From contig JAKMXF010000099.1 of assembly GCA_024704765.1 (NCBI GenBank), positions 548,419 through 612,418 on the forward strand: DNA of 64,000 bases. Reading direction: 5' to 3'. Below are positions 46,883-58,148 of the stretch, one piece after another. The stretch is from Oopsacas minuta. Lineage: Eukaryota; Porifera; Hexactinellida; Lyssacinosida; Leucopsacidae. Each line of letters starts with the position of its first letter. The first letter of the stretch is position 1. Under the pieces are notes generated by a model. It was not told the origin of the DNA, made no database searches, and saw only the letters and a program-made list of their open reading frames with translations. The position numbers and the translations under genes were made by a program.

Positions 46883-49169
46883 CACAACTCAACAAGATTT
46901 CTCATCAGAGATCACATACATTTATCTTAGCATACTTTTGAATGCTGAACTCGAATCAGCAATCAGAATTTCTCTAGCACGTCTAGTTATTCTGATATCC
47001 AATATCCACTTTTTCAATAGTACAGTAGTACCTAGTTACTAAATTGCTATATGAGCATGCCTATTTTGATTCAATTATCTGGAATATAAATGACTTTACT
47101 TATTTGAATTCAAGCAAATCAAATTATAAACATGCATCGTAATTCTAGAACTCATCCCGACAATTTCTGTTGCGTTTGTGGTCTTTTTTGCGTAAAATCA
47201 CAAAGACGACCAATCACAAATCAATTAAAGAACATATACAAATTGTACTTCGAATGTCAACTTGGTGACCAAGACAAGTCGTGGGCACCACATGTTATAT
47301 GCACTTCTTGTTCAAGTGGACTACGTGATTGGTTGAATAAAAGGAAAGTTTCAATTCCATTTGCAATACCCATGGTCTGGAGGGAACAGAAAAATCACCT
47401 TGATGATTGTTACTTTTGCCTTATCGACATTACAGGATTCTCAGCCAAGAATAAGCACGCTCTTGTTTACCCAGACTTGGATTCTGCTCGCAGGCCAATT
47501 CCACACGACATCTCATTACCAATCCCAACTCCCAAGCCACAGCAAATTAAAATCGGGTCTGATATGGTGGAAGATGTTCATGCAAATTCTACAGATGCTA
47601 ATTATGTCCCGGAAGATGAATTACTAGAGCCACAAACATTTACACAGGGAGAATTGAATGACCTGGTCAGGGATCTAGACTTATCTAAAGACAAAGCTGA
47701 ACTCCTTGCATCCAGGCTCAAACAGAAAACCTACTCGACAAAGATGTCCTAGTATCCCACTATCGCAAGCGAAATTTTGATCTTGCTCAATACTACACCA
47801 CTGATGGTCCACTATGCTATTGTAATGATATCGAAGGACTCTATGTAAACCAATTACAAGAACATTCTTCCTCTGATTGTCGCCTTTTCATCGACTCGTC
47901 AAAACGCAGTTTGAAAGCTGTTCTGTTGCATAACGGAAATCTAAAGCCTGGCATTCCAATTGCTCACTCCGTTTATCTCAAAGAATCCTTCGTCAATTTG
48001 CAGGAAGTTTTGGAGGCAATACAGTATAGAACACATATATGGAATATCTGCGGTGATCTTAAGATAATCGGGCTCTTGATGGGCTTGCAACAAGGTTTTA
48101 TAAAGTATTGTTGTTTCCTATGTCTATGGGACAGCCGAGCAACTGGTGAACATTATAAAAAATGTGATTGGCCGAAGAGAACCCATGCAATGGGGAAAAC
48201 CAATTACAGCATTCGCCATTGGTAGATCTAAACAAATTTTTCTTACCCCCACTTCATATTAGACTTGGATTAATGAGAACATTCGTTAAAACAATGGGCA
48301 AAACAAATCACGAAAGATTTCTGCATTTGGTAGGTAAATTTCCGAAACTAAGCGAGGCAAAGTTAAAAGAGAGAGTATTTGTAGGACCACAAATCAGACA
48401 AGTATTCAGAGATCCAGATTTCGAGAAATTATCCGAATTAGAAATGAGTGCTTGGAATTCTTTCAAATGGGTTTGTGAAAACTTTTCGGGCAACAAGAAG
48501 TCGTCCAACTACAAAGAATGAGTGGAAACCTTGCTTAACGCATACGAGAAGATGGGCTGTCGCATGTCGCTAAAACTTCACTTCTTGCACTCTCACCTTG
48601 ATTTTTTCCCTGAGAACCTTGGTGCTGTAAGTGATGAACAGGGTGAGAGATTCCACCAAGACATACAGGAGATGGAAACCCGATACCAAGGTTTCTGGAA
48701 TGAAGGCATGATGTCCGATTACTGTTGGAGGCTCTTCAGGGATAATCCCAACAAGATATATAAAAGGAAGTCGACTCTCAACACTTTTAATTTAGTTAGC
48801 TACCTTTATACTTCTAGATGGATATGTATTTCCCCTTAGTTTGTGAGTAGTTGATACATACATGAATGTGAATAATTATATGTAAGAGCTAGGATAATAA
48901 CTGATATTTTCTTGGCATTAATCTAAAACATCGAAACGTTGATTTATTTCAGATGGCTATCATGTAAGAAGACAAAAAGACAGCCACTACCATAAAATAA
49001 CAGGAAAAATTTAGGAAATACATAAAAATCGTTGACTTGTAGATGGAAAATAAACTGGACGTGCTGGAAAGAATCTGAAAGCAGATTTGAACTCAGCGTA
49101 AAAAACTAACTTAGAAAATGCCAATCTAATACTTGATGAGAAAATGAAGTTAAATTTTGTTGACCTGTG
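46883..49169 (+). mobile_element. CACTA-like (CMC-type) transposon, copy C, nested in G1
   Basis: The left end is CACAACTCAACAAGATTT and the complement of the right end is CACAGGTCAACAAAATTT (15 of 18 identical). TTA flanks both sides (46880-46882 and 49170-49172), a perfect 3-bp duplication. The length of 2,287 bp agrees with copies B and D. Just inside the left end, ATCAGAATTTCTCTAGCACG followed by TCTAGTT matches the subterminal block of copy D. It landed a few bases from the inner edge of the right terminal repeat of the Ginger-like element, so it is a later nested insertion and not a gene belonging to Ginger. Confidence 0.85.
47132..48839 (+). pseudogene. CACTA-like transposase, copy C
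   Basis: ATG 47132. The N-terminal finger CCVCGLFCV...CTSCSSGLRDW keeps both Cys pairs (C-x2-C at about residues 11-14 and C-x2-C at about 63-66). Then IPMVWREQKNHLDDCYFC, GELNDLVRDLDLSKDKAELL, CRLFIDSSKRSLKAVLLHNG (first Asp), ICGDLKIIGLLMGLQ (second), CCFLCLWDSRA (Cys pair), LPPLHIRLGLMRTFVK (His), FLHSHLDFFPENLG and VSDEQGERFHQDI (Glu), and MSDYCWRLFRDNPNK near the C-terminus. It is broken by a frameshift near 47730, another near 48200 and a TGA at 48519. This is the best-preserved N-terminal zinc region of the + strand copies. Confidence 0.85.
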
Positions 49170-49175
49170 TTATAT

Positions 49176-49318
49176 TATTTAATAAAGAACCAGAAGAGAA
49201 CATTTTATTATTGCATGGCCATACACCAGTGTGCACACCTGCACATCAATATTTTGGTGTACACGCGATTACACTGGTGTGCACGTGTGCACACCAAGCA
49301 CGTCCATAAACTGCAACA
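49176..49318. repeat. Right terminal inverted repeat of G1
   Basis: Inverted partner of 42954-43096. It ends CCATAAACTGCAACA followed by TCTA. The central GTGCAGGTGTGCACACTGG-type units differ by a few bases from the left copy. Confidence 0.93.
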
Positions 49319-49322
49319 TCTA

Positions 49323-50098
49323 CACTTATGACTTACCCTAGATCCCATTTTTCTCGCACATTCGGACATTTTTCCACTGGTTTATGGTCTTTATGAAATT
49401 TATGTCACTCTGCCATTGGTGGCCCAGACAAATGGAGAATAATGGAGATTATTTGAACATGACTTTGAATACGAAATTTCCCTATATAATATTGATTCAA
49501 GGTTTGAACAGTTTTTTTCTTATTATACACATATATTATATGTGCCTACCATATGTGCGCTTATTGTACAATTAGCACAAATTATATACATATATATATC
49601 ATAACTCTGCTCAAAATTGTAAGATGTTTTGAAAAATTTCAAAAAGGTAATAATGTGTTAATGTTGATATCTATAACCAGAAGTAAAAAGTTTGTACACT
49701 TTATGAAGTCACACATTTACTAATACCACTACTATATGAATATGGACGGATTGCTGAATAATTGAATTGGTAGTGCCATTTGCAGCGCAAAATCCTGCGT
49801 AACCGAAATCGTACGTAACAGGCCCAAGAATATTTGTGAAAATGGATGTAAAAATATGAAAACACTTCTATATACCTCTTTGTTTAGCCCTCCCCCAAAT
49901 ACTCGTTCACCAACACCTTATGTATATAATGCTGTATCGTATAAATAGGACATGCTAATAGTATTTCCGAATATTTGATTATCTTAGTGTTTGAGCGTAT
50001 CACGACTCAAAAATGACGCAAAACACCACTGATATCTATACTTATTTAACTTTATAATTATCCCTATCTCTCATCCTATGTGATTGCATTTTATCTAG
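49323..50098. other. Intronic stretch
   Basis: No coding or element signal. It closes with the acceptor TTATCTAG before the exon at 50099. Confidence 0.4.
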
Positions 50099-50176
50099 AA
50101 TTCATCAATCAACTTAACAGCGAAAGAGGATTATGCTAGTATTGTATTAGAGAATGTTACCGAAGTCAATTTTCAG
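50099..50176 (+). CDS. FNIII exon (strands E-F)
   Basis: The segment of 26 codons between TTTTATCTAG and GTAATC reads SSINLTAKEDYASIVLENV, then TEVNFQ. 'SINLTA...ASIVLENVTEVNFQ' fits FNIII strand E, the Leu-containing turn and the start of strand F. Both ends are in phase 0, so it can follow the exon 40427-40590 directly (ending KSLQQ). The phase-0 exon type seen at 32793 (IEAHS...) would complete strand F. The intervening intron of about 9.5 kb holds the whole 6.4-kb Ginger-like element. Confidence 0.6.
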
Positions 50177-50484
50177 GTAATCCCCATTCTGTATCGTACA
50201 CCTCTCATCCCATCTCTATTTTACCTTGTTAGTGCCCATCGTCTGTTCTCTATTGTATATACCCTTTATGGTTGATTCAGAAAATTCTAACTTTTCAAAC
50301 ATTGATGACCAACCTAGTATTCTGTGTGATTGCGTCGAAAATAACCCTACGATAATTTCAGTACACGTCGTTTAGGTTTGCCCAGTGTACTATAATTTGC
50401 CAATGTGGACTTTCATTGAAGGGTTCTGATATCCATGGGCGAAAAATTTGAGTTACTAAATAACAATTTCAATATAGTGAATAG

Positions 50485-50588
50485 CCAAATCGGGGCTATA
50501 TGGGTGATTTCTTCTCTGAAGATGATACATTTTCACATGCTAAAATGTATAGCTGTGGAGATACTAGAGAGAACGTTGTTCTTAGTCT
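50485..50588 (+). CDS. Possible exon fragment next to a Tc1 insertion
   Basis: The frame reads SCGDTRENVVLSLQW and meets GTTAGT at 50589. 'ENVVLSLQW' is like strand B of FNIII (compare YTVLLEW at 13632). The acceptor is weak and no proline-rich entry is visible. The Tc1 element starts only 34 bases later, at 50623, so it may have split this exon or its donor region. Confidence 0.25.
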
Positions 50589-50622
50589 CCAATGGGTTAG
50601 TATAACCTTTGTTTCAACCATA

Positions 50623-51975
50623 CAGTGCCGGTCAAAAAGAATTGCTCAGAATAAATTTACCCCAAATTCTTATATCTATGACTGATTTTAACAATAATGC
50701 TTTATTATAATCAAGTAAATTGTTGTTAGTATTTAGTAGTACCTCCTCTTGCTTGAATTACAGCTTTACATCTTTGCGGCATACTCTCAATTAGAGTATG
50801 GAGCCTGTTAATGTCGATGCTATCCCAAGTGCTTAATATAGCATTCCACAACTCTGAGTAGTTGGATGGGCTTTTCTCTTGAATTCTGAGGGAAATGTGA
50901 TCCCAGAGATTCTCAATCGGATCTAGATCAGGTGACTGAGCAAGCCAATTCATAACCTCTATTTTTTGCTCACCAAACCATTGCTTAGTACCCTTTGACT
51001 TATGGCATGGGGCGTTGTCTTGCTGAAATGTCCAGTCAGAATGTAGAGAATGCAAATCAACGCTTGGGATTAGTGCATTCTCCAATATATCAATGTAGGA
51101 ATTTGTCTTGAGGTTCCCAGATACTTTCTATAAGAGTCCTACGCCACTCCAGCAAAAGCATCCCCAAACCATGATGCCACCTCCACCAAACTTGCAAGTT
51201 TTTTGAAGACACCTCTCTGAGAACTCCTCCCCTTTCATCCTCCTTACGTAGGCTCTCCCGTCATTAGTATACAGAAGGAACCTAGATTCGTCACTGAACA
51301 CAACTCTTGCACATTCTTCAGTATTCCAATTCTTGTGCGATCTTGCGAAGGAAAGTCGGTCTCTTTTGTGCTTGGTAGTAAGGCGGGACTTCCTTCGCGG
51401 TTTTCGTCCGAACAGTCCAGCCCCTCGTAACCTTCTCTGAACTGTTGAAGTGGAAAGTTTTATCGAATATTCTGATAGCACTTCAGCTTTGATCTGAGTA
51501 GCAGTCTTAAATCGATCCTTTTTGCATTTTCTGACCAATAAATTGTCTTGCCTTTTGGTTGTGACACGAGGCCTACCCGGAATAGCGAGGTCTCTTACCG
51601 TGCCAGTCAGCCTGTGTTTTTTAAGGATCTCGGCTACACTTTTTTGGCTACACCCAACCATTTTAGCCACCTCCCTCTGAGTATGGCCACTTTCTGAAAG
51701 TAGGATCAGGTTGGCTCGATTTTCAATGGAAATTCGGAGTTTAGAAGGCATTGAAAATTCGATAAAAACAGATAAATTGGAAAAAAAGAATATAAAATAA
51801 AAACTGTAAGTTGTGCAAATATAATGAATGGATTAGCTGTGTTGGTGTGTTACTTGTCAAAATACATATGGCTGAGTATGGTTTCGCAAGAATTCAACTA
51901 TCTGGTCAGTGTATACAATTTGACATTTACTATACTGTATACATTCATTTTGAGCAATTCTTTTGACCGGCACTG
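50623..51975 (-). mobile_element. Tc1 element with intact ends
   Basis: The ends CAGTGCCGGTCAAAA and the complement TTTTGACCGGCACTG enclose 1,353 bp and are flanked by TA on both sides (50621-50622 and 51976-51977). Inner copies of AATTGCTCA extend the terminal repeat to about 28 bp. The element looks young, with intact termini and a transposase damaged by only one visible stop. Confidence 0.93.
50726..51751 (-). pseudogene. Tc1 transposase with one in-frame stop
   Basis: ATG 51751 to TAA 50726 is a single frame of 341 codons, typical of Tc1, interrupted only by TAG at 51128-51130. Domains: paired-like DNA-binding region with two helix-turn-helices (HTQREVAKMVGCSQKSVAEI and LSTSTVQRRLRGAGLFGRKP) and a basic linker (RKPRRKSRLTTKHKRDR). 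The DD34E catalytic core has VVFSDESRFLLY (first Asp), WTFQQDNAPCHKSKG (second) and SPDLDPIENLWDHIS (Glu). The C-terminus AVIQARGGTTKY is standard for the family. In this superfamily the protein binds the terminal repeats and cuts and pastes the element at TA. The stop should abolish activity unless read through. Confidence 0.92.
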
Positions 51976-51977
51976 TA

Positions 51978-54448
51978 TTCTTTTCTTCTATCAATAAATA
52001 GACTATTTATTCCTGTAAGTCATTTTGAACTTTTAATCCATTAGTCTATGTTCAGTTATTATTTTATTTTTTAAATCTACACGACGATCCAGATTATCTG
52101 TGAAAATTTCAAAAGTTCGGGCCACTGGTAATATGTAAAGTACTGTAGGGTATACTTTCCACATAATGTCCTCGGTTTATAAACTTTCCTCGGCGGTCTA
52201 AATCTCAAGAACTACATCTTTTAGCTTGTGAAAACGTAATATCTGCAAACATGAAAACACTTCACCAGTTACCACTGCATATTTTTCAATATCGAATTCG
52301 GAACGTTAATTGGAAATGATTTTCAATTGTTAATAACATAGAGCTATTCACCTTACAGTAATGGTCCCTTACTGCGTACCTGACGGGACCAAAAATGTTG
52401 TTGTTCTAAACATACTTCATACAAGGGAATGGAGCACAGTATGAATCATGTTTGGAGAGATTTGATAGAGACCCATTCGCTTGGGAAATTTTCGGAATAA
52501 ACACAAAACTCACACCTGTGACGGAATTTGGACGTAATTAATGTCTTTTTGTAAATGAAATTTCATATTCTTTGCAATTGCTCAGCCATATACATTATTT
52601 ATGAAATTTACATCAGATATACTCTTCAAAATGATCCAACTCCTGATCTCCTAATTTTAACCAAATACAAACCCATCAAGGAATCATGAGTACTTTATTA
52701 TTCACCATAATTGAATATACGTATCACAAATCTCGATAATTTATATACATTGTTATTTATCAATGCATTTAGTGCGAGATTCATATCGAAAAACCGACGA
52801 GGTGGTACTTTTCTTTTGAATGGACCATGGAAAATATTATTTTTTCCCCTATTTTCTGTACTCAGGCAGGCTGTGCCAATTTTATTGAGTCGCTCAATAA
52901 CCAAAAAGAATTTGAAAATAAATATTGCTGCCAAATGTTCAAGCTAAGTCAAAGCATACTGCAAAAGCATAGTGACCTAGCAAGCTAAGCTGGCTGGATA
53001 TATAATATGCAATAATATTGTGCAAATATCCAAGATTTGTAGATATACCATAAAGTGTACTTGACTTGGGAATTTTTGGAGTTCTATGAGCAGGACCGTT
53101 GAAAACAATTCTTGGTCCTGTTCAAAGAATAGTTTTGTGCCACCCTAGTATGTATTCTATACCAGGGCAGAAAATATTCTTGTTTAAACACTCTTATATA
53201 TTCTGTGTTTTAATCTATATTATAATTGAGCATGTTACCGTTGCTTGCACTGCGCGACTTCGGCACTTCGTGCCTCGAATTTAACTATAGTATAACAAAA
53301 TCAATTTATGAAATTATTATTTGTAACTATTTAATGTGTGAAATTTTAAAATTATTGGCACTTGAAGTCCCATGTATAGTCGTTGAGACCAAGTCCCTTC
53401 GATTATACAAATTTATATTATTTCTTTACTTTATATTCACAATAATAATGATAATTTATCTACGAGAACCTTGAAATTCGGATTTAAATTCCTTTGTTAC
53501 CCAACTATAAATGTTGAGAGCAAATCTCTTCCAATATTTTCAGATTATTAAGTTTAATTACTTCAAATTTGGATTCAGCATATTCTATTTGTATTTAATA
53601 CTGCTTACCATGGATAACATACATTTTGAAATTTTTGTGGCCCGCTCAAAGCCTTAAATGCGGCCTCTACCATTAATTGTTTGCCGACCCTTGCTGTACA
53701 TAAGAAAAAGTGCTTGAACATTAATTGATTGGCGACAAACAATGTTATAGTATTGGTTTTCCTGGCCGCCATACACAGTAGGCATTTAGTGGAAAAATAG
53801 AATATTTTTAACTTTCTCTAGTTCATAAATTCATTATCTCTATTTAGTTAAGCATACTCTCTCAAAGCTGGGAAAATATTTTCATGTTGATTCACATATT
53901 ATCTGCGTAGTTAGGTTATGGCTAACATCATCATTTTGAATTTTGAGAATGTATATTCTTGGGGTTTGCACAAACTAATAGACTTCATCAATATTATACT
54001 AATATATGCACAGCCTACTTAACTATAGCCTATTCACGGTATTGAACCATAGATTACTTCAAGTCCTAAATCCAAAGTATCAACAATAACGATACAGGAT
54101 GGGATGACATTAATTATGGTTTACATTGAATATTTGACAATAGAGTGAATAGTGGTTGTGACTATTTATCACTATAAACAAACTGTATATGAAAATTATG
54201 AATACAATACACATGCTTACAAGAAAATATAAGCACTATTCTGATTGAAACTTTGTTAGTTTCCTCTTAAATTCCCTGCGGCATATTCCGTTCCTTTTCG
54301 AGTTTAGATTGCGAACTATATTCTTCAATGAACAATTGCTGGTGGTAGATTGTATTTTGCTGGGATAAAAATGGGATGGTGTTTGACAACTATGACACTC
54401 AAATTTCCTGAAATCAAAATTCTCAAATTCTGGTAAATGTTTGTGATC
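51978..54448. other. Non-coding stretch
   Basis: Apart from a Helitron-like scrap at 53243-53290, nothing is recognised. The overlapping frames at 52698-52947 on both strands carry no domain. Confidence 0.4.
53243..53290. mobile_element. Helitron-like fragment, copy R4
   Basis: CTGCGCGACTTCGGCACTTC followed by GTGCCTCGAATTTAACTATAG matches the palindromic block of R1 and R3 (CGCGACT, CGGCGCTTCGTGTCTCGG). The rest of the repeat is missing. GGCACTTCGTGCC forms a short hairpin. Confidence 0.4.
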
Positions 54449-56419
54449 TTAGTTTTCCAGCTCTACCAATACACTATAGCTCTTCCAATCCTGACACCAA
54501 GATACAAACTTTGTAAAGGACACAAAACAGGCACCTTCAAGCTGAAAAACCTTTGAATCTGGGTCGCGTAGTCGAATATCTTTCCCTGCACTATGAATGT
54601 ACACATCTTCCATAACCTGGTAATGAGTAAATAAATTTATGTGATGGTTGTAAATGTTGTTATTTTCATTATACATCACACAGCACTTACTGTTAACTGA
54701 TCCCCAACTGCAAGAGCTAAAGGGACATTTTGTCTTTCAAGAACTGTTGGCTGTATAACTTTGGATGTTAATTTATGAGCAATCTTAGCAGTTGAGCACT
54801 GCTCGGACTTGTATATATTCTTGAGACTTTTCATGAAGCATTTGAAAGACAATAAGGAATGTTTTACTAAGGTATTGTTCGATTGATAGAGAGATAAATG
54901 TTGTATTAAAATACTTCTAATTTTATCCAGTTATTTTCGGATATACTTCACTATGTGAACCGGGTCAAACATCAAGAAAATGGGTCAGGTAGGATCTGAT
55001 GGGTTTGGGAAGGTTAGCTATAAACTTGTACTACCAGTTAGAGAGTTAAATAAACTAACTTTCAGTTGATAATCATCTATACAAATTTCTACTGCCTTAA
55101 GATCAGACTTCTCGATGTCCAAAATAACTTGCTTCACTATTGGAAGTAAGTCAAAAGATTTTGCATTACAAATGGTAGAAATTTCATAATTTCAGACCAC
55201 TTTGTGAAAAGGATGGAAGCTTGAAATGCTAGAACTGTCTTAGCTGGATCAGATACAAAGGAATTGTTTTCTGGATGTATTGAATCAGTTTGTAGAATGA
55301 AGAGCCATAGATGTTACGACCTTTATAAGTGTAATCTGACATTACCTGAATTTCGTCCAACTGTAGAAGAACGTATTTCGCAAATTTATTGAAGTCCTGG
55401 CATGCTATCTTCAGATAATCTGTAAAACTTGTGTCTATACCAGTATTTGAATAGAGACGTTTGAGAGTGGATTAATGAGGCAGAGAGATACAGTCTAATG
55501 ATTGCAGATAACTCTAGCAACCTGAAGAGATTAGTTGAGCCTTAAGAAATAGAACCAATGTTAATACATTATATCGGTGGTTGTTCTTCGAAAACTTCAA
55601 ATGTTCAAGCTGGTACAAAATTAATTGAAGACGATTGAAGATTTTCATGCTCTGGGATCTTCTTCACAAGTTCTAAATTTTTTCTATGGTAGATCTTACG
55701 GAATAAATAGCAGCCTCGATACCAATCTCAACATTATCTTGTTCATGTGGGTTAAGCGGTTGAGTTAACTGATATATTTGACGAATATGAGAAAGGCTAG
55801 TGATAATGGATGAAACTTCAACTTCATTTAGAAAACACCTCTCATGTATGCGTCATTTATACAGATCTGATTAGATATAGTCAATAGTGATCCAGGTAGT
55901 ACCTTCTTGAAAATATGCAATGTACCTGACTTGAGCGAATATGAGTCCATTTTCCAGTTAACTTAATTGTTGTATACTTTAGCTGGATGTCGTCAATATT
56001 AGAATCAGAAAAGCTATTGTTTAGTTTATGTTCAGCACGACTCAACTCAAGAGCTTGACGAAAATCTTTGGATATCAGTTTCATTTCGGTCCAAACGATC
56101 AGGTTGTTTAGAGGATCCTTGTATATAAGGGCAGTTAGCTAGATTGGTGGGCTTGGTATTTTTCATAAGACCAGGCTTTTTTGAACTTTCACCACTGTAC
56201 CATCACCCATAGGAATAACCAAGTGAAGTAACACGTCGTCGTCATTGAAATGTTTCGAACAAATGAAGACTTTTGCCAATTCCCATAACCATCTATGGAG
56301 AAATCTTCGCCATTCATCCTGTAATTCTTTTGATCAATGATTCACCATTTCAAACACTGGAGTATAATTTGTTCCGTCATAATTGGAGGAGCAGTTGGCC
56401 ACACTACATCTATTAGGCA
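54449..56419 (-). pseudogene. P-element superfamily (THAP9-like) transposase gene with intron
   Basis: On the minus strand from ATG 56419, MPNRCSVANCSSNYDG and VFICSKHFNDDD make a C2-C-H THAP DNA-binding finger. Downstream, VLLQLDEIQVMSDYTYKGR at about 55345 holds the first catalytic Asp of the RNase-H-like fold. KSFDLLPIVKQVILDIEKSD, then LKAVEICIDDYQL, fits the second-Asp region, and LMFDPVHIVKYIRK is the LFDxVHxxKxIRNN block. TAKIAHKLTSKVIQPTVLER then QNVPLALAV and a last exon VMEDVYIHSAGKD...FVSFTKFVSWCQDW complete it. A 74-bp phase-0 intron (54617-54690, GTAAGT...ACCAG) joins QLT to VMED. Several stops, such as those in the 54950-55050 part, and uncertain sequence at 55450-56100 show it is decayed. 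Terminal repeats were not located. Confidence 0.75.
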
Positions 56420-58148
56420 TAGTGCTAAGGAGTAAGGAAATATCGGTAAATAATAATTGAACTACTTAATAATGGGTCAGAGGCTGTACAACGAGTTGGT
56501 AATTGATACAAACAACATGAGTGTCTCGTGGCCTACAGTTGTGTGCTATCAATGTAAACAAGTGAATAATAATTACCCTCCATAATATTTCTGTATCAAA
56601 ATTATATTAATAAAATTGCATTTGAACATTATGGATCAAAAATATATAGACTTGAAGTATTCCATCATTATGAAAAAATGAGAGCGTTAATAAGCTATAG
56701 TTACGTAGGCTGTGTAATATAGGTATTTGATATTGGTAAAATTTCTTCTTGAACATTTATCCTAATATTAATAAGTGTCTAATATAATGCTTAGTATAAC
56801 CATTCCAACGAACTTCAATGATATTGCTTCAGTTTTTATCTTTCCCAAGCTTTCATGAGACCTCAAGTTAGAAAATTAACTCTACAATAATCCATTGAGC
56901 TACCTTGAGAGTTGAACTGTTTATGAAAAATTTTGTGACAGATGTGTGCTAAAGACTTTCTCCATAAATATTCGCCAACTACCATATACCTGATGTGCAC
57001 GTACAGTCTCTCTATCAGAATGTTGTAAGGAGAGTGAACCCTTACTACATATTGTATTCTGATTGTATTCGTAGTTACATGCCAACATACATCTCAGATT
57101 TATACCAATTATTAGAGTTGCATTCCGCAGATGCTCGAAACTAGAGCACATTTATTTTCCGGCTGGGAGACTTTTTAAACAAAAATTGTTAAATTTAAAA
57201 ACACACTCTGGATACATTTTAGATATTTTATTGCTGAACATAGCTGTCCAATCTCAATTCAACCTTTCTCAACCTTGTTAACCGATAAAATGAATACTAT
57301 CCCATTCACCAATCTGAAGAACAAAATCTCCATTGACGTTCGACTCTGGCGTCATAAGAAATTCATCAGATAACGGGACTATTTGGTCATATTCACTGCA
57401 GTTGGAATAATATTGTTGCACTTGTTAGGATCTTCATCTTCAAAATCCTTATCAACGAGGATATGAGGACTATTTTCGGGGCCAGGGGTTGGGAACAATC
57501 CGAGGAATATTTCTATTCCACATATTCTAGCATTAACGAAATTAGTATAGACAGCTATAAATTCCTCAATACCAATACATGGAAACTCGTCTCGCAATAT
57601 GACTACCCAAGAATAAATATACTCATCTGATCTTTCTTCTGAAGCAAGTACTTATTTTGACACAAAATAATAGATATTCAATTAATTTTATGTGGAACTA
57701 TCCACATCATCAACAGGGTTGTCTGTTCAATGGCTTGATGTTCATACTGATTTTTTGGAAATTTATTTAAAAATGAACTACCCTGTAAAAATTCAATACT
57801 TTCAAATTCCCAAATATTTTCGTAAGAATTTGACTCTGATAACTGTAAAGGTTACAACCATAAATCCATAAGTGAGCCTGTGATTGTTGTAATAACAACA
57901 TTCGATAAAACTACCACTATCATTACATTCCCAAAAGTTGATACTGTAGTGCTCATCTCTCAAGTCATAGTAATGAGATTGGTCAGATGCAGCCGAAGAC
58001 CAAGTTGCTAAACATCAATTCTATTAGGTAACTAGTAATTAAATTGAATTCTAGAAAGAAATATATCAGCGAAGAATCACGATAATATATTAAAAATGGA
58101 GATATATTAAAATTATTTTAGCCAGAATTTTTTGGATTTCATAAATTA
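56420..58148. other. Upstream region with unidentified coding-like frames
   Basis: On the minus strand, 57379-57597 reads ARICGIEIFLGLFPTPGPEN and 57240-57400 contains LQIGEWDSIHFIG. The composition looks protein-like, but I recognise no domain and see no firm splice sites. These could be remnants of a gene or of the 5' part of the P-type element. The rest is non-coding. Confidence 0.25.

Larger units (their letters stand above)
42954..49318 (+). mobile_element. Ginger-like integrase DNA transposon (G1), 6,365 bp, with 4-bp target duplication
   Basis: The element starts TGTTGCAGTTTATGGACGTG and ends with the complement CACGTCCATAAACTGCAACA. TCTA stands directly outside each end (42950-42953 and 49319-49322), a perfect 4-bp target duplication. 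The 5'-TGTNR...YNACA-3' termini and 4-bp duplication are the published hallmarks of Ginger elements as I recall them. Inside, on the + strand, lie a 2A-motif reading frame, a decayed integrase gene with Zn-finger C-terminus, and a whole CACTA-like element (46883-49169) inserted close to the right end. Without that insert the element is about 4.1 kb. Confidence 0.92.
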
